A stretch of 5,362 nt of DNA from an uncultured Paludibacter sp. (lineage in GTDB: Bacteria; Bacteroidota; Bacteroidia; Bacteroidales; Paludibacteraceae). Positions within the stretch are counted from its first letter, which is position 1, and every line of letters starts with the position of its first letter. Location of the stretch: NCBI GenBank assembly GCA_937927845.1, contig CALFXE010000266.1, positions 1-5,362 of the forward strand, given 5' to 3'. This document shows, piece after piece, positions 1 to 4,160 of this stretch. The position numbers and the translations under genes are program-made. The notes below the pieces were generated by a model. The model was not told where the DNA came from, did no database searches, and was given only the letters and a program-made list of their open reading frames with translations.

Positions 1-428
1 TGTGCAAAGGAATTTTTCCGCTGCTGATCACGAAGTTCACCCGTCCGGTAAATGATATGCATGCTGAGCCGGCTCCGGTCTTCATCCAGTTTCTCAAACT
101 CCAGGAACTCCAGCTGCACTTCAAAGGGTGTATTATCCATTTCAAATGTGCGGGTGATCTGCTGATTGGGAATGAACTCATGAAACACACCGTTGGCCTG
201 AAACAACACATTGCCCTGTGCATCCACCGTCTGGAAGCGCCAGCTGCCGTGTCGCTTCGCCTCCATGCTGACCACCCGGGTGGTGCCGTATTCGTGCGAC
301 ATCCACTGTTCAAACAGTTCAGGGTTCGTATGCGCCAGGAAGAGCAATTCCACCGGCAGGTCAAATTCGCGGGTGATTTTAATATCCTGTTTACCGCTTT
401 CTGCTGTCAGTTTTGTTTTCAGTTCCAT
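1..428 (-). CDS. SRPBCC / AHSA1-like domain protein (3' end off window)
   Basis: I translated this frame from the ATG at 428 down to the window edge, giving 142 residues with no stop. The N-terminal stretch 'ITREFDLPVELLFLAHTNPE' followed by 'LFEQWM' is the typical opening of the SRPBCC/AHSA1 (activator of Hsp90 ATPase homologue 1-like) family. 'GSWRF', 'GVFHEFIPNQQI' and 'LSMHIIYRT' fit the following beta strands of the helix-grip fold. Such domains enclose a hydrophobic ligand pocket; the ligand here is unknown and the protein should be cytoplasmic. The gene starts 6 nt after the stop of the ArsR gene, with GGAAGG directly before the ATG, so it is the second gene of that operon and probably translationally coupled. 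ArsR plus SRPBCC pairs are common in bacteria. Base composition is richer in GC than the array beginning near 850, which suggests resident chromosome. Confidence 0.85.
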   Translation of the reverse strand, partial: MELKTKLTAESGKQDIKITREFDLPVELLFLAHTNPELFEQWMSHEYGTTRVVSMEAKRHGSWRFQTVDAQGNVLFQANGVFHEFIPNQQITRTFEMDNTPFEVQLEFLEFEKLDEDRSRLSMHIIYRTGELRDQQRKNSFA

Positions 429-434
429 CCTTCC

Positions 435-758
435 TTATTTTTTGGATTTATAGTTTTTCATCACCGCTTCCAGTTTATTGAAACGTTCCTCCCACATTTT
501 GCGGAAGGGCTCGATAAAGTCGGCGATTTCTTTCATTTTTTGCGGGTTGAGGTGATAATGAATTTCCCGGCCGTTCTGCTGCTGTTTTAGCAGCTCGCAT
601 TCTGTCAGTATCTGGATATGTTTGGAAATGGTCTGGCGCGAGGAATCGAACTGTTCGGCGATGGCACCGGGTGTCATAGCCTGCAGGGCCAGCAGGTTAA
701 GGATGGCGCGGCGGGTGGGGTCGGCAATGGCCTGAAATACATCTCTTCGGAGTTCCAT
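435..758 (-). CDS. ArsR-family winged-helix transcriptional repressor
   Basis: The protein is 107 residues from the ATG at 758. It begins 'MELRRDVFQAIADPTRRAIL', the characteristic ArsR/SmtB opening. The helix-turn-helix follows ('TPGAIAEQFDSSRQTISKHI'), then the recognition-helix exit 'LTECELLKQQQNGREIHYHL', which forms the wing. No CxC-type metal site is visible in the recognition helix, so this is unlikely to be an arsenic or metal sensor. It resembles the metal-free ArsR proteins paired with SRPBCC genes. An in-frame TTG at 779 would add seven residues, but it lies inside the predicted -7 box, so the ATG at 758 is preferred. The leader would then be only about a dozen bases with no Shine-Dalgarno. 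Two palindromic sites over the promoter suggest autorepression. The SRPBCC gene follows after 6 nt. Confidence 0.92.
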   Translation of the reverse strand: MELRRDVFQAIADPTRRAILNLLALQAMTPGAIAEQFDSSRQTISKHIQILTECELLKQQQNGREIHYHLNPQKMKEIADFIEPFRKMWEERFNKLEAVMKNYKSKK

Positions 759-760
759 TA

Positions 761-803
761 TGCAGCTATTTGACTGCAAATATATGTGCAGTTATTTGAC
801 TGC
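761..803 (-). promoter_or_regulatory. Twin 17-bp palindromic operators, probably for the ArsR repressor
   Basis: Two copies of TGCAGyTATTTGACTGC lie at 761-777 and 787-803 on the plus strand. They differ at one base and their starts are 26 bp apart. Each holds GCAGy...ACTGC half-sites around a 6-nt centre, as expected for a dimeric winged-helix repressor. One site lies between the -33 and -7 boxes. The other covers the likely transcription start. Binding by the adjacent ArsR protein is inference from position and symmetry. Confidence 0.65.
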
Positions 804-808
804 GCAAA
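777..808 (-). promoter_or_regulatory. Bacteroidetes-type promoter of the ArsR-SRPBCC operon
   Basis: On the minus strand, TTTG (808-805) is followed by 20 nt and then TATATTTG (784-777). This matches the Bacteroidetes primary-sigma consensus TTTG / TAnnTTTG with the usual spacing. Transcription should start near 770-772, just upstream of the ATG at 758. The -7 box overlaps one palindromic site by a base, and the spacer contains the other. Confidence 0.7.
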
Positions 809-849
809 TTTTCTTTTATCATCCAAAATGCTTATATCTATAGGTTACT

Positions 850-890
850 CATAACAATTAAACACGAAAGTTTTCCAAACTACGAAGAAC
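850..890 (-). repeat. Truncated fifth copy of the cassette repeat at the array's left edge
   Basis: On the plus strand CATAACAAT is followed by ACGAAAGTTTT and CCAAACTACGAAGAAC. This matches the right half of the complete copies, for example 3639-3684: the end of the hairpin arm, an A-rich spacer, then the CAAACTACGRAGAAC box. The left half and most of the hairpin are missing. It abuts the stop codon of the 891-1214 gene. To its left, the ArsR promoter region begins within about 40 bp, so this marks the boundary between island and chromosome. Confidence 0.65.
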
Positions 891-1214
891 TTACTTACTC
901 CTTATCTTTTTTAAGGCCCGTTCTAGAATGAAAGTATCGCCGGGCATATTTTTGTCTACGACGTAATCGGCCCATCTACCATATGCTTTTTTAACTAATA
1001 AAATACCTTCTTGTGTCAAATCTGAAGCCTTTATACAAGTATCATCATTAATATTCCTAAAATCTTTTACAATCACTTTTGTGGTTAATCCATTGTCTTG
1101 AAAAAAACGAATGGCAGTTTCAAAATATCTCAATATGACATTATTATCAAAATCATAATTACGAACCTTTTTAGTGTGCCAGCTTACTTTATCGACTGTA
1201 AAATCGTTTTCCAT
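891..1214 (-). CDS. Probable immunity protein to the adjacent nuclease-like toxin relic
   Basis: This 107-residue cytoplasmic protein has no signal peptide or membrane segment. It starts 'MENDFTVDKVSWHTKKVRNY' and continues with 'ILRYFETAIRFFQDNGLTTK', 'ASDLTQEGILLVKKAYGRWA' and a basic helical end 'ERALKKIRSK'. The pattern of an N-terminal 'VSWHT', 'FLQDNGLTT'-like text and a helical tail recalls small proteins found after RHS-type toxins in Bacteroidetes. I cannot assign a named immunity family from memory. The start is firm: GGAGGG lies 4 nt upstream, and the ATG overlaps the toxin relic's stop as TAATG. That coupling is the main argument for immunity function. The gene is intact although its toxin is truncated and frameshifted, as expected of a retained orphan immunity. 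The truncated repeat at 850-890 follows directly. Confidence 0.75.
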   Translation of the reverse strand: MENDFTVDKVSWHTKKVRNYDFDNNVILRYFETAIRFFQDNGLTTKVIVKDFRNINDDTCIKASDLTQEGILLVKKAYGRWADYVVDKNMPGDTFILERALKKIRSK

Positions 1215-1409
1215 TATTCCCTCCGACTTATTCTAGTTTCAATATTACTAACATCAATTAATTTTCTTGTATTCCTATCCCCGTATATAAGTTCCTCCAG
1301 CTTTCCTAATTCTAGCCTCTTTTTGTGACTGGAAGGTCTTATTTTCGTTTAAACTTGTTGTCTCAACTAGCCCTAATACTTTATTATCCTTTATCACAGC
1401 AAAATCAAT
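1214..1409 (-). pseudogene. C-terminal relic of an RHS-type nuclease (restriction-endonuclease-like) toxin, frameshifted
   Basis: Read on the minus strand from the edge of the repeat, the frame gives 'IDFAVIKDNKVLGLVETTSL', then 'NENKTFQSQKEARIRKAGGT' and 'YIRG' before a TAG at 1277-1275. Dropping one G from the GGGG run (1282-1279) continues smoothly as 'YIRDRNTRKLIDVSNIETRI' and 'SRRE', ending in the TAA at 1216-1214. 'IDF', then 'VETTS', then 'KEARIRKAGGTYIRD' resembles the C-terminal part of polymorphic-toxin nucleases with a restriction-endonuclease-like fold, where acidic residues on adjacent strands form the active site. That family call is from recollection. The N-terminal part and any RHS core are gone. 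The coding text begins exactly where the repeat at 1407-1525 ends. The stop overlaps the immunity ATG as TAATG. A sequencing error in the G run cannot be excluded. Confidence 0.7.
1219..1224 (-). promoter_or_regulatory. Strong Shine-Dalgarno for the 891-1214 gene
   Basis: On the minus strand GGAGGG sits 4 nt before the ATG at 1214, inside the last codons of the toxin relic. It fixes the start. It is unusual here, because the other genes in the array have only A/T-rich leaders. Confidence 0.6.
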
Positions 1410-1525
1410 AGGATGCCGGTAAAAACACCTTTTAGACCAACAGATCTTAAAACGAAGTTATGCTTAGCTACGAGCTAAGCATAACAATATTAAAAAAGTA
1501 AAAATACCAAACTAAGGAGAACAGG
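1407..1525 (-). repeat. Cassette repeat copy 1 with 13-bp hairpin
   Basis: On the plus strand it opens with AATAGGATGCCGGTAAAAAC, passes through CCAACAG and CTTAAAACGAA, and carries a perfect inverted repeat at 1457-1485 (stem GTTATGCTTAGCT, loop ACG). It ends after an A-rich spacer at CCAAACTAAGGAGAACAGG. It lies between the 1616-2149 gene and the nuclease relic. The stem is not followed by a clear T run on either strand, so it is not a standard terminator. Confidence 0.85.
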
Positions 1526-1615
1526 TTTTTTTTCGCCGATCTCAAGGAAGTCTATGCCGCCAAACTTAAAAGGCAGAACAGGGGCAAATACAAACTACAG
1601 ACCCCTTCTTGTACA
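1526..1615. other. Spacer with a GC-richer patch of unknown origin
   Basis: No gene is supported here. The patch at about 1534-1602 is visibly richer in GC than its surroundings. On the plus strand it reads as a short open stretch ('FADLKEVYAAKLKRQNRGKY') with no start, ribosome site or homology I recognise. It may be a fragment of a foreign gene. It also contains AGAACAGG and CAAACTAC, words also found in the cassette repeat. Confidence 0.3.
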
Positions 1616-2149
1616 TTAAGATTCAATTCTTCCACCCTGATTATAAAAAAAATCAAACTCATCTTCAATTAGCGCCGACGAAAACTTCCCTCCCGATTTT
1701 CGAATTCGCTGAAACAATTCAACTACCCGTTTATTTTTAAAATACTCGGCGCTATTAGTTGTATTAGTAATCCCAAAAATTAATTCATAGGTAGCCAAGT
1801 CGTCTTTTTCCATATAAAACTCAATAGCTCCACATATCGCTTCATTAATAGACGGGTCAAATAGAACTTTAACGCATTTAGCCACTGATTCGGCTCTATC
1901 TGGAAAATTAAATAGTAAGAAAAATAAAAAATGTTTAATTAAATCTAATTTTTCCGAATCAAGTCTATAATCAATCAGTTCTTTATTATAAAAAGTCTCA
2001 AAATAATCATTCCTTTCTTTTTCACTATACCTATCCATAGTAAAACGTTCGATTACATATCTCAAGTCTGATAAAGCATGCTCATGAATATTATAAACTT
2101 CAGATTGAGCCTTATTAAATAATGATTTTAACAACTTGTCCATTCTCAT
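1616..2149 (-). CDS. Hypothetical alpha-helical protein, probable orphan immunity protein
   Basis: The protein is 177 residues from the ATG at 2149. A second ATG two codons later (2143) gives 'MDKLLKSLFNKAQSEVYNIH' and is an equally possible start. The sequence looks almost entirely helical, rich in K, E, F and L, with 'KLDLIKHFLFFLLFNFPDRA' in the middle and an acidic-aromatic C-terminus 'EDEFDFFYNQGG'. It has no signal peptide. 'FLFFLLF' is too short and too flanked by charge for a convincing membrane helix. I do not recognise the family. The start codon lies 11 nt from the edge of repeat copy 2, so the repeat supplies most of its leader, and no toxin remnant precedes it. Low GC and its place between two cassette repeats support an orphan immunity role by context only. 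Confidence 0.7.
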   Translation of the reverse strand: MRMDKLLKSLFNKAQSEVYNIHEHALSDLRYVIERFTMDRYSEKERNDYFETFYNKELIDYRLDSEKLDLIKHFLFFLLFNFPDRAESVAKCVKVLFDPSINEAICGAIEFYMEKDDLATYELIFGITNTTNSAEYFKNKRVVELFQRIRKSGGKFSSALIEDEFDFFYNQGGRIES

Positions 2150-2160
2150 ATTTTAAAGTT

Positions 2161-2280
2161 AATAGGATGCCGGTAAAAACACCTTATAGACCAACAGCCC
2201 TTAAAACGAAGTTATGCTTAGCTACAAGCTAAGCATAACAGGATTAAAAAGCAAAAAATACCAAACTAAGGAGAACAGGG
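2161..2280 (-). repeat. Cassette repeat copy 2 with 13-bp hairpin
   Basis: Same architecture as copy 1: AATAGGATGCCGGTAAAAAC at 2161, CCAACAG, CTTAAAACGAA, a perfect hairpin at 2211-2239 (stem GTTATGCTTAGCT, loop ACA), and CCAAACTAAGGAGAACAGG at the end. Its left edge lies 11 nt upstream of the start codon of the 1616-2149 gene. Its right side faces the gene-poor stretch at 2281-2806. Confidence 0.85.
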
Positions 2281-2375
2281 GCTAAGACAGCCTTTCTCCG
2301 TGACCATAAAGCTAAAAAGGCGTACGCTACTGTAAAATAAAAGCACTATCACAGCGGCTTTTCCTTGCGCTATAA

Positions 2376-2543
2376 TTACCGACATACATCACCTGTACAG
2401 ATAATAGTTTTTGGCAAAAATTCTGGATTGTCTGGTATTAATGTGTAATAACAATCAAATTTTTTAGCCTTACTATTTTTCCTACTAATCATTAGAGTAT
2501 TATCACTCAACAATGAGAAGAAAGGAATTTGAATACAAGTCTG
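2376..2543 (-). pseudogene. Short coding relic, possibly the end of a lost toxin or immunity gene
   Basis: The minus strand is open for 55 codons from just after a TAG (2546-2544) to the TAA at 2378-2376. An ATG at 2492 would give a 38-residue product. The text includes 'IQIPFFSLLSDNTLMISRKN', then 'SKAKKFDCYYTLIPDNPEFL' and 'PKTIICTGDVCR'. It looks protein-like (amphipathic start, Pro/Asn turn, Cys pair) but I recognise no family. It occupies the cassette slot between the extended repeat (2568-2786) and copy 2, where other slots hold immunity genes or toxin stubs, so I read it as a decayed cassette. No ribosome site is apparent. I see no gene in the 95 bases between it and copy 2 (2281-2375), or between it and the extension at 2568. 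Confidence 0.4.
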
Positions 2544-2567
2544 CTAAAACAATTTAATACTGCTGCA

Positions 2568-2669
2568 TGGTTTCGTATCTGATACCCGCCCTTATCCCTG
2601 CTTTTACACAAAGAACCAGCATTCCTCCGACAAAAAAACTCGTTTATCCATCACAAAAAATATTTTAGC
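2568..2669 (-). repeat. Extension module attached to cassette repeat copy 3
   Basis: The segment TGGTTTCG..CCGCCCTTATCCCTGC to TCGTTTATCCATCACAAAAA recurs nearly identically at 3465-3570. In both places it directly joins the AATAGGATGCC end of the hairpin repeat, and it is absent beside copies 1 and 2. The longest shared runs exceed 30 bases. On the minus strand both copies hold short open stretches, but a T-run length difference puts them in different frames, so coding is not supported. Confidence 0.75.
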
Positions 2670-2786
2670 AATAGGATGCCTGTAAAAACCACTTTTATAC
2701 CAACAGACCTTAAAACGAAGTTATGCTTAGCTACGAGCTAAGCATAACAATCAAAAAAGGAAGTTTTGCCAGACTACGGAGAACAG
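2670..2786 (-). repeat. Cassette repeat copy 3 with 13-bp hairpin
   Basis: It begins AATAGGATGCCTGTAAAAAC and includes CCAACAG and CTTAAAACGAAG. A perfect hairpin lies at 2720-2748 (stem GTTATGCTTAGCT, loop ACG). It ends with AAGTTTTGCCAGACTACGG and AGAACAG. It lies 20 bases beyond the stop codon of the 2807-3220 gene and continues into the extension module at 2568-2669. Confidence 0.85.
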
Positions 2787-2806
2787 TTTTTTGAGCCGTG
2801 TAGTTT

Positions 2807-3220
2807 TTAATTATCTCCTTTTAGAAGCTTTTTAGGTAAAAAGTCTAAGCATGTCTCATCTTTTAACACAAGCTCCCGTACCGTAATTTCCTTTTTTACT
2901 AAGGTACGTTTACCATTTTTGAGTTGAAGAATATTCGCTTTTTCTTTTTTCTCATTACCACGATAGAAACAAGAGCATTGTTTTTGCAACTTCCCATTGG
3001 TATAGAACTTTATCAAAAAAGTACTGTCGCTTAGCTTAAAAAAGCTTGTACGGATAGTGTCATTTAAAACGCCTATACTTTTCCCATTTTTATAAAAAGT
3101 AAAATAATTTACTAATGGAGGAACAGAATAATAAATCTGGCTCTTTGATAATAGTGGAGTTATCAAAAAAGCAATAGCTAAGAGTCTTATCCATAAAATA
3201 GTCTTTGCTTGGTAATTCAT
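2807..3220 (-). CDS. Exported hypothetical protein, probable periplasmic immunity protein
   Basis: This 137-residue protein has a clear signal peptide: K6 and R12 flank a hydrophobic run to about residue 24, and S25-K26-S27 before Q28 is a good signal peptidase I site. The mature part has three similar turns, 'FYKNGKSIG' (42-50), 'FYTNGKLQK' (72-80) and 'LQLKNGKRTL' (98-107), reminiscent of MORN/YwqK-type strands, though too degenerate to assign. It also has cysteines at 82, 84 and 124, which could form disulphides after export. It starts about 18 nt after the stop of the toxin stub at 3239-3374, with an A-rich leader and no Shine-Dalgarno. Position suggests it is that toxin's immunity protein. 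Export would mean the toxin acts in the periplasm or at the membrane. A lipoprotein is unlikely because no lipobox cysteine is present. Confidence 0.72.
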   Translation of the reverse strand: MNYQAKTILWIRLLAIAFLITPLLSKSQIYYSVPPLVNYFTFYKNGKSIGVLNDTIRTSFFKLSDSTFLIKFYTNGKLQKQCSCFYRGNEKKEKANILQLKNGKRTLVKKEITVRELVLKDETCLDFLPKKLLKGDN

Positions 3221-3238
3221 TTTTTAGTTTTTAAAGTA

Positions 3239-3374
3239 TTATTGTCTGACGGCCCCAGGGTCAGCATAGGTTACATTTCCATTTCGTACACCTGATACTT
3301 GAACAGAAAAACTTCCATAAGTAGAGCTCGTTCTTATGGAGCCAGGATTAGACCTGCATCCCCGTTCTTCGTAG
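3239..3374 (-). pseudogene. C-terminal stub of a lost toxin domain
   Basis: On the minus strand an open frame runs from about 3374 to the TAA at 3241-3239, with 'TGCRSNPGSIRTSSTYGSFS' then 'VQVSGVRNGNVTYADPGAVR' and a final Q. Alternating polar and hydrophobic residues with G/N turns suggest beta strands. It reads like the end of a real secreted-toxin domain, but I cannot name the family. It lacks any start codon or RHS core. It begins at the GTAGTTTG/GAAC box of the inverted repeat variant (3364-3378), as the nuclease relic begins at the edge of repeat copy 1. The exported probable immunity gene follows about 18 nt later. The frame technically stays open through the hairpin, but coding there is not supported. 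Confidence 0.5.
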
Positions 3375-3434
3375 TTTGCTTACTCTAAAAAAACTGTTAT
3401 GCTTCGTTTGCAACGAAGCATCTGTTCAAACTAC
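3364..3434 (-). repeat. Inverted variant of the cassette repeat with a different hairpin
   Basis: Read on the minus strand, this carries a hairpin, ATAACAG, an A/T spacer and GCAAACTACGAAGAAC, which is the order seen on the plus strand in the other copies, so it is inverted relative to them. Its hairpin is ATGCTTCGTT / AACGAAGCAT (3399-3421) instead of the GTTATGCTTAGCT stem. It is also framed by a perfect 8-bp inverted repeat, GTAGTTTG (3371-3378) and CAAACTAC (3427-3434). Confidence 0.6.
3387..3421 (-). terminator. Possible intrinsic terminator formed by the variant hairpin
   Basis: On the minus strand a 10-bp perfect stem (3421-3399, loop of 3) is followed after AACAG by seven T residues (3393-3387). 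The stem is not very GC-rich and the T run is displaced by five bases, so termination would be moderate. It would separate the RHS/immunity transcript from the next orphan cassette. Confidence 0.35.
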
Positions 3435-3464
3435 CAGACACTTTATCAGATAAAAACTAAATCC

Positions 3465-3570
3465 TGGTTTCGAATCTGATATCCGCCCTTATCCCTGCTT
3501 TTACACAAAGAACCAGCATTCCTCCGACAAATAACTCGTTTATCCATCACAAAAAAATGCTTTTTTAGCG
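3465..3570 (-). repeat. Extension module attached to cassette repeat copy 4
   Basis: Near-identical partner of 2568-2669, sharing TGGTTTCG, CCGCCCTTATCCCTGC, ACAAAGAACCAGCATTCC and CTCGTTTATCCATCACAAAA. It differs by a few substitutions and by the length of A/T runs. Copies 3 and 4 therefore form a 220-bp compound repeat. Confidence 0.75.
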
Positions 3571-3686
3571 GTAAGATTCCTGCAAAAACACCTTTTAGAC
3601 CAACAGCCCTTAAAACGAAGTTATGCTTAACTACAAGCCAAGCATAACAATAAAAACGGAAGTTTCATCAAACTACGGAGAACAGG
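3571..3686 (-). repeat. Cassette repeat copy 4, diverged hairpin with wobble pairs
   Basis: It begins TAAGATTCCTGCAAAAACAC and contains CCAACAG and CTTAAAACGAAG. The hairpin at 3620-3648 has two changed stem positions. It ends at CAAACTACGGAGAACAGG. It lies 34 nt after the stop of the RHS immunity gene. In a minus-strand RNA the changed positions still pair as G-U; in a plus-strand RNA they would be A-C mismatches. Confidence 0.85.
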
Positions 3687-3720
3687 GTGACTTACGACCA
3701 GTTCTTAATATACGTTAAAA

Positions 3721-4152
3721 CTACTTTTCATTTTTTATCTCGCATTCCTCAGCAGCATCAAATGCCTTTAATACTGAATCATATAAGTTTATTCCTAATG
3801 GAGTAGCAATATGCTTATGCTCCTTCTCTTGAAAGATTGAAAGTATTTGATTTGACCTATTATCATCCATCATAAAGTATATCTGAAAAATATCGCCATT
3901 CCTAAACTTAATAAAACGAAAGTCACCCGACTGTTTAACTGATTCTACTTCCAATATTGTATTCAGTGATTTTTCTCGATATTTTAATTGACTGTACTCG
4001 GGGGGAATCATTTTTAGTAGAGGTTTATAAGAAAAACTAATCCCGTCAAAAAACAAAGCATCAGTCTTAGTGTCATTATACAACAGCAAATGCAGGTACC
4101 CGTACTTATCATATGCTGTATATATTTTCGTATATTCTTTTTGTTGTAACAT
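3721..4152 (-). CDS. Probable immunity protein for the RHS toxin upstream
   Basis: The protein is 143 residues, cytoplasmic, with no signal peptide or membrane helix. It starts 'MLQQKEYTKIYTAYDKYGYL' and looks like a mixed alpha/beta fold: several aromatic-rich strands ('DALFFDGISFSYKPLL', 'DFRFIKFRNGDIFQIYFMMD') followed by helices ('NQILSIFQEKEH', 'LYDSVLKAFDAAEE'). I do not recognise the family. It begins 8 nt after the stop codon of the RHS gene, with AAAAGAAA as the only leader, so the two genes should be co-transcribed and probably coupled. In RHS loci the gene directly after the toxin tip is normally the cognate immunity gene, and this position is the basis of the call. Lack of export suits a toxin acting in the cytoplasm. 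Repeat copy 4 follows. Confidence 0.78.
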   Translation of the reverse strand: MLQQKEYTKIYTAYDKYGYLHLLLYNDTKTDALFFDGISFSYKPLLKMIPPEYSQLKYREKSLNTILEVESVKQSGDFRFIKFRNGDIFQIYFMMDDNRSNQILSIFQEKEHKHIATPLGINLYDSVLKAFDAAEECEIKNEK

Positions 4153-4160
4153 TTTCTTTT

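Noticed and set aside
57..590. Plus-strand open frames at 57-590 and 211-453
   Set aside because: They lie antisense to the SRPBCC and ArsR genes, whose proteins match known families, and have no independent signals.
759..779. TTG start at 779 for the ArsR gene
   Set aside because: The codon lies inside the predicted -7 box, so it would not be in the mRNA. Family alignment also begins at the ATG at 758.
1098..1328. Plus-strand 76-codon open frame
   Set aside because: It is antisense to the immunity gene and the toxin stub. The minus-strand text, SD and TAATG overlap explain this region better.
1407..1440. Coding reading through the repeat into the nuclease stub
   Set aside because: The frame is open for about 15 codons into the repeat, but the same sequence occurs at copies 2-4 next to unrelated text and is stopped by TAA in the hairpin arm, so it is probably fortuitous.
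1457..1485. Classic intrinsic terminators at the 13-bp hairpins
   Set aside because: The stems are AT-rich and no T run follows on either strand (minus continues TTCGTTTTAAGG, plus continues into an A-rich spacer). Only the variant hairpin at 3399-3421 has a T run at a usable distance.
1407..3686. Integron attC sites separating gene cassettes
   Set aside because: The spacing and hairpins are superficially similar, but the repeat ends are not complementary R'/R'' boxes, the stem lacks the GTTRRRY core and extrahelical bases, and no integrase is visible.
1407..3686. CRISPR array
   Set aside because: The repeats are about 120 bp and lie hundreds of bases apart with genes between them, unlike 30-bp repeats with short spacers.
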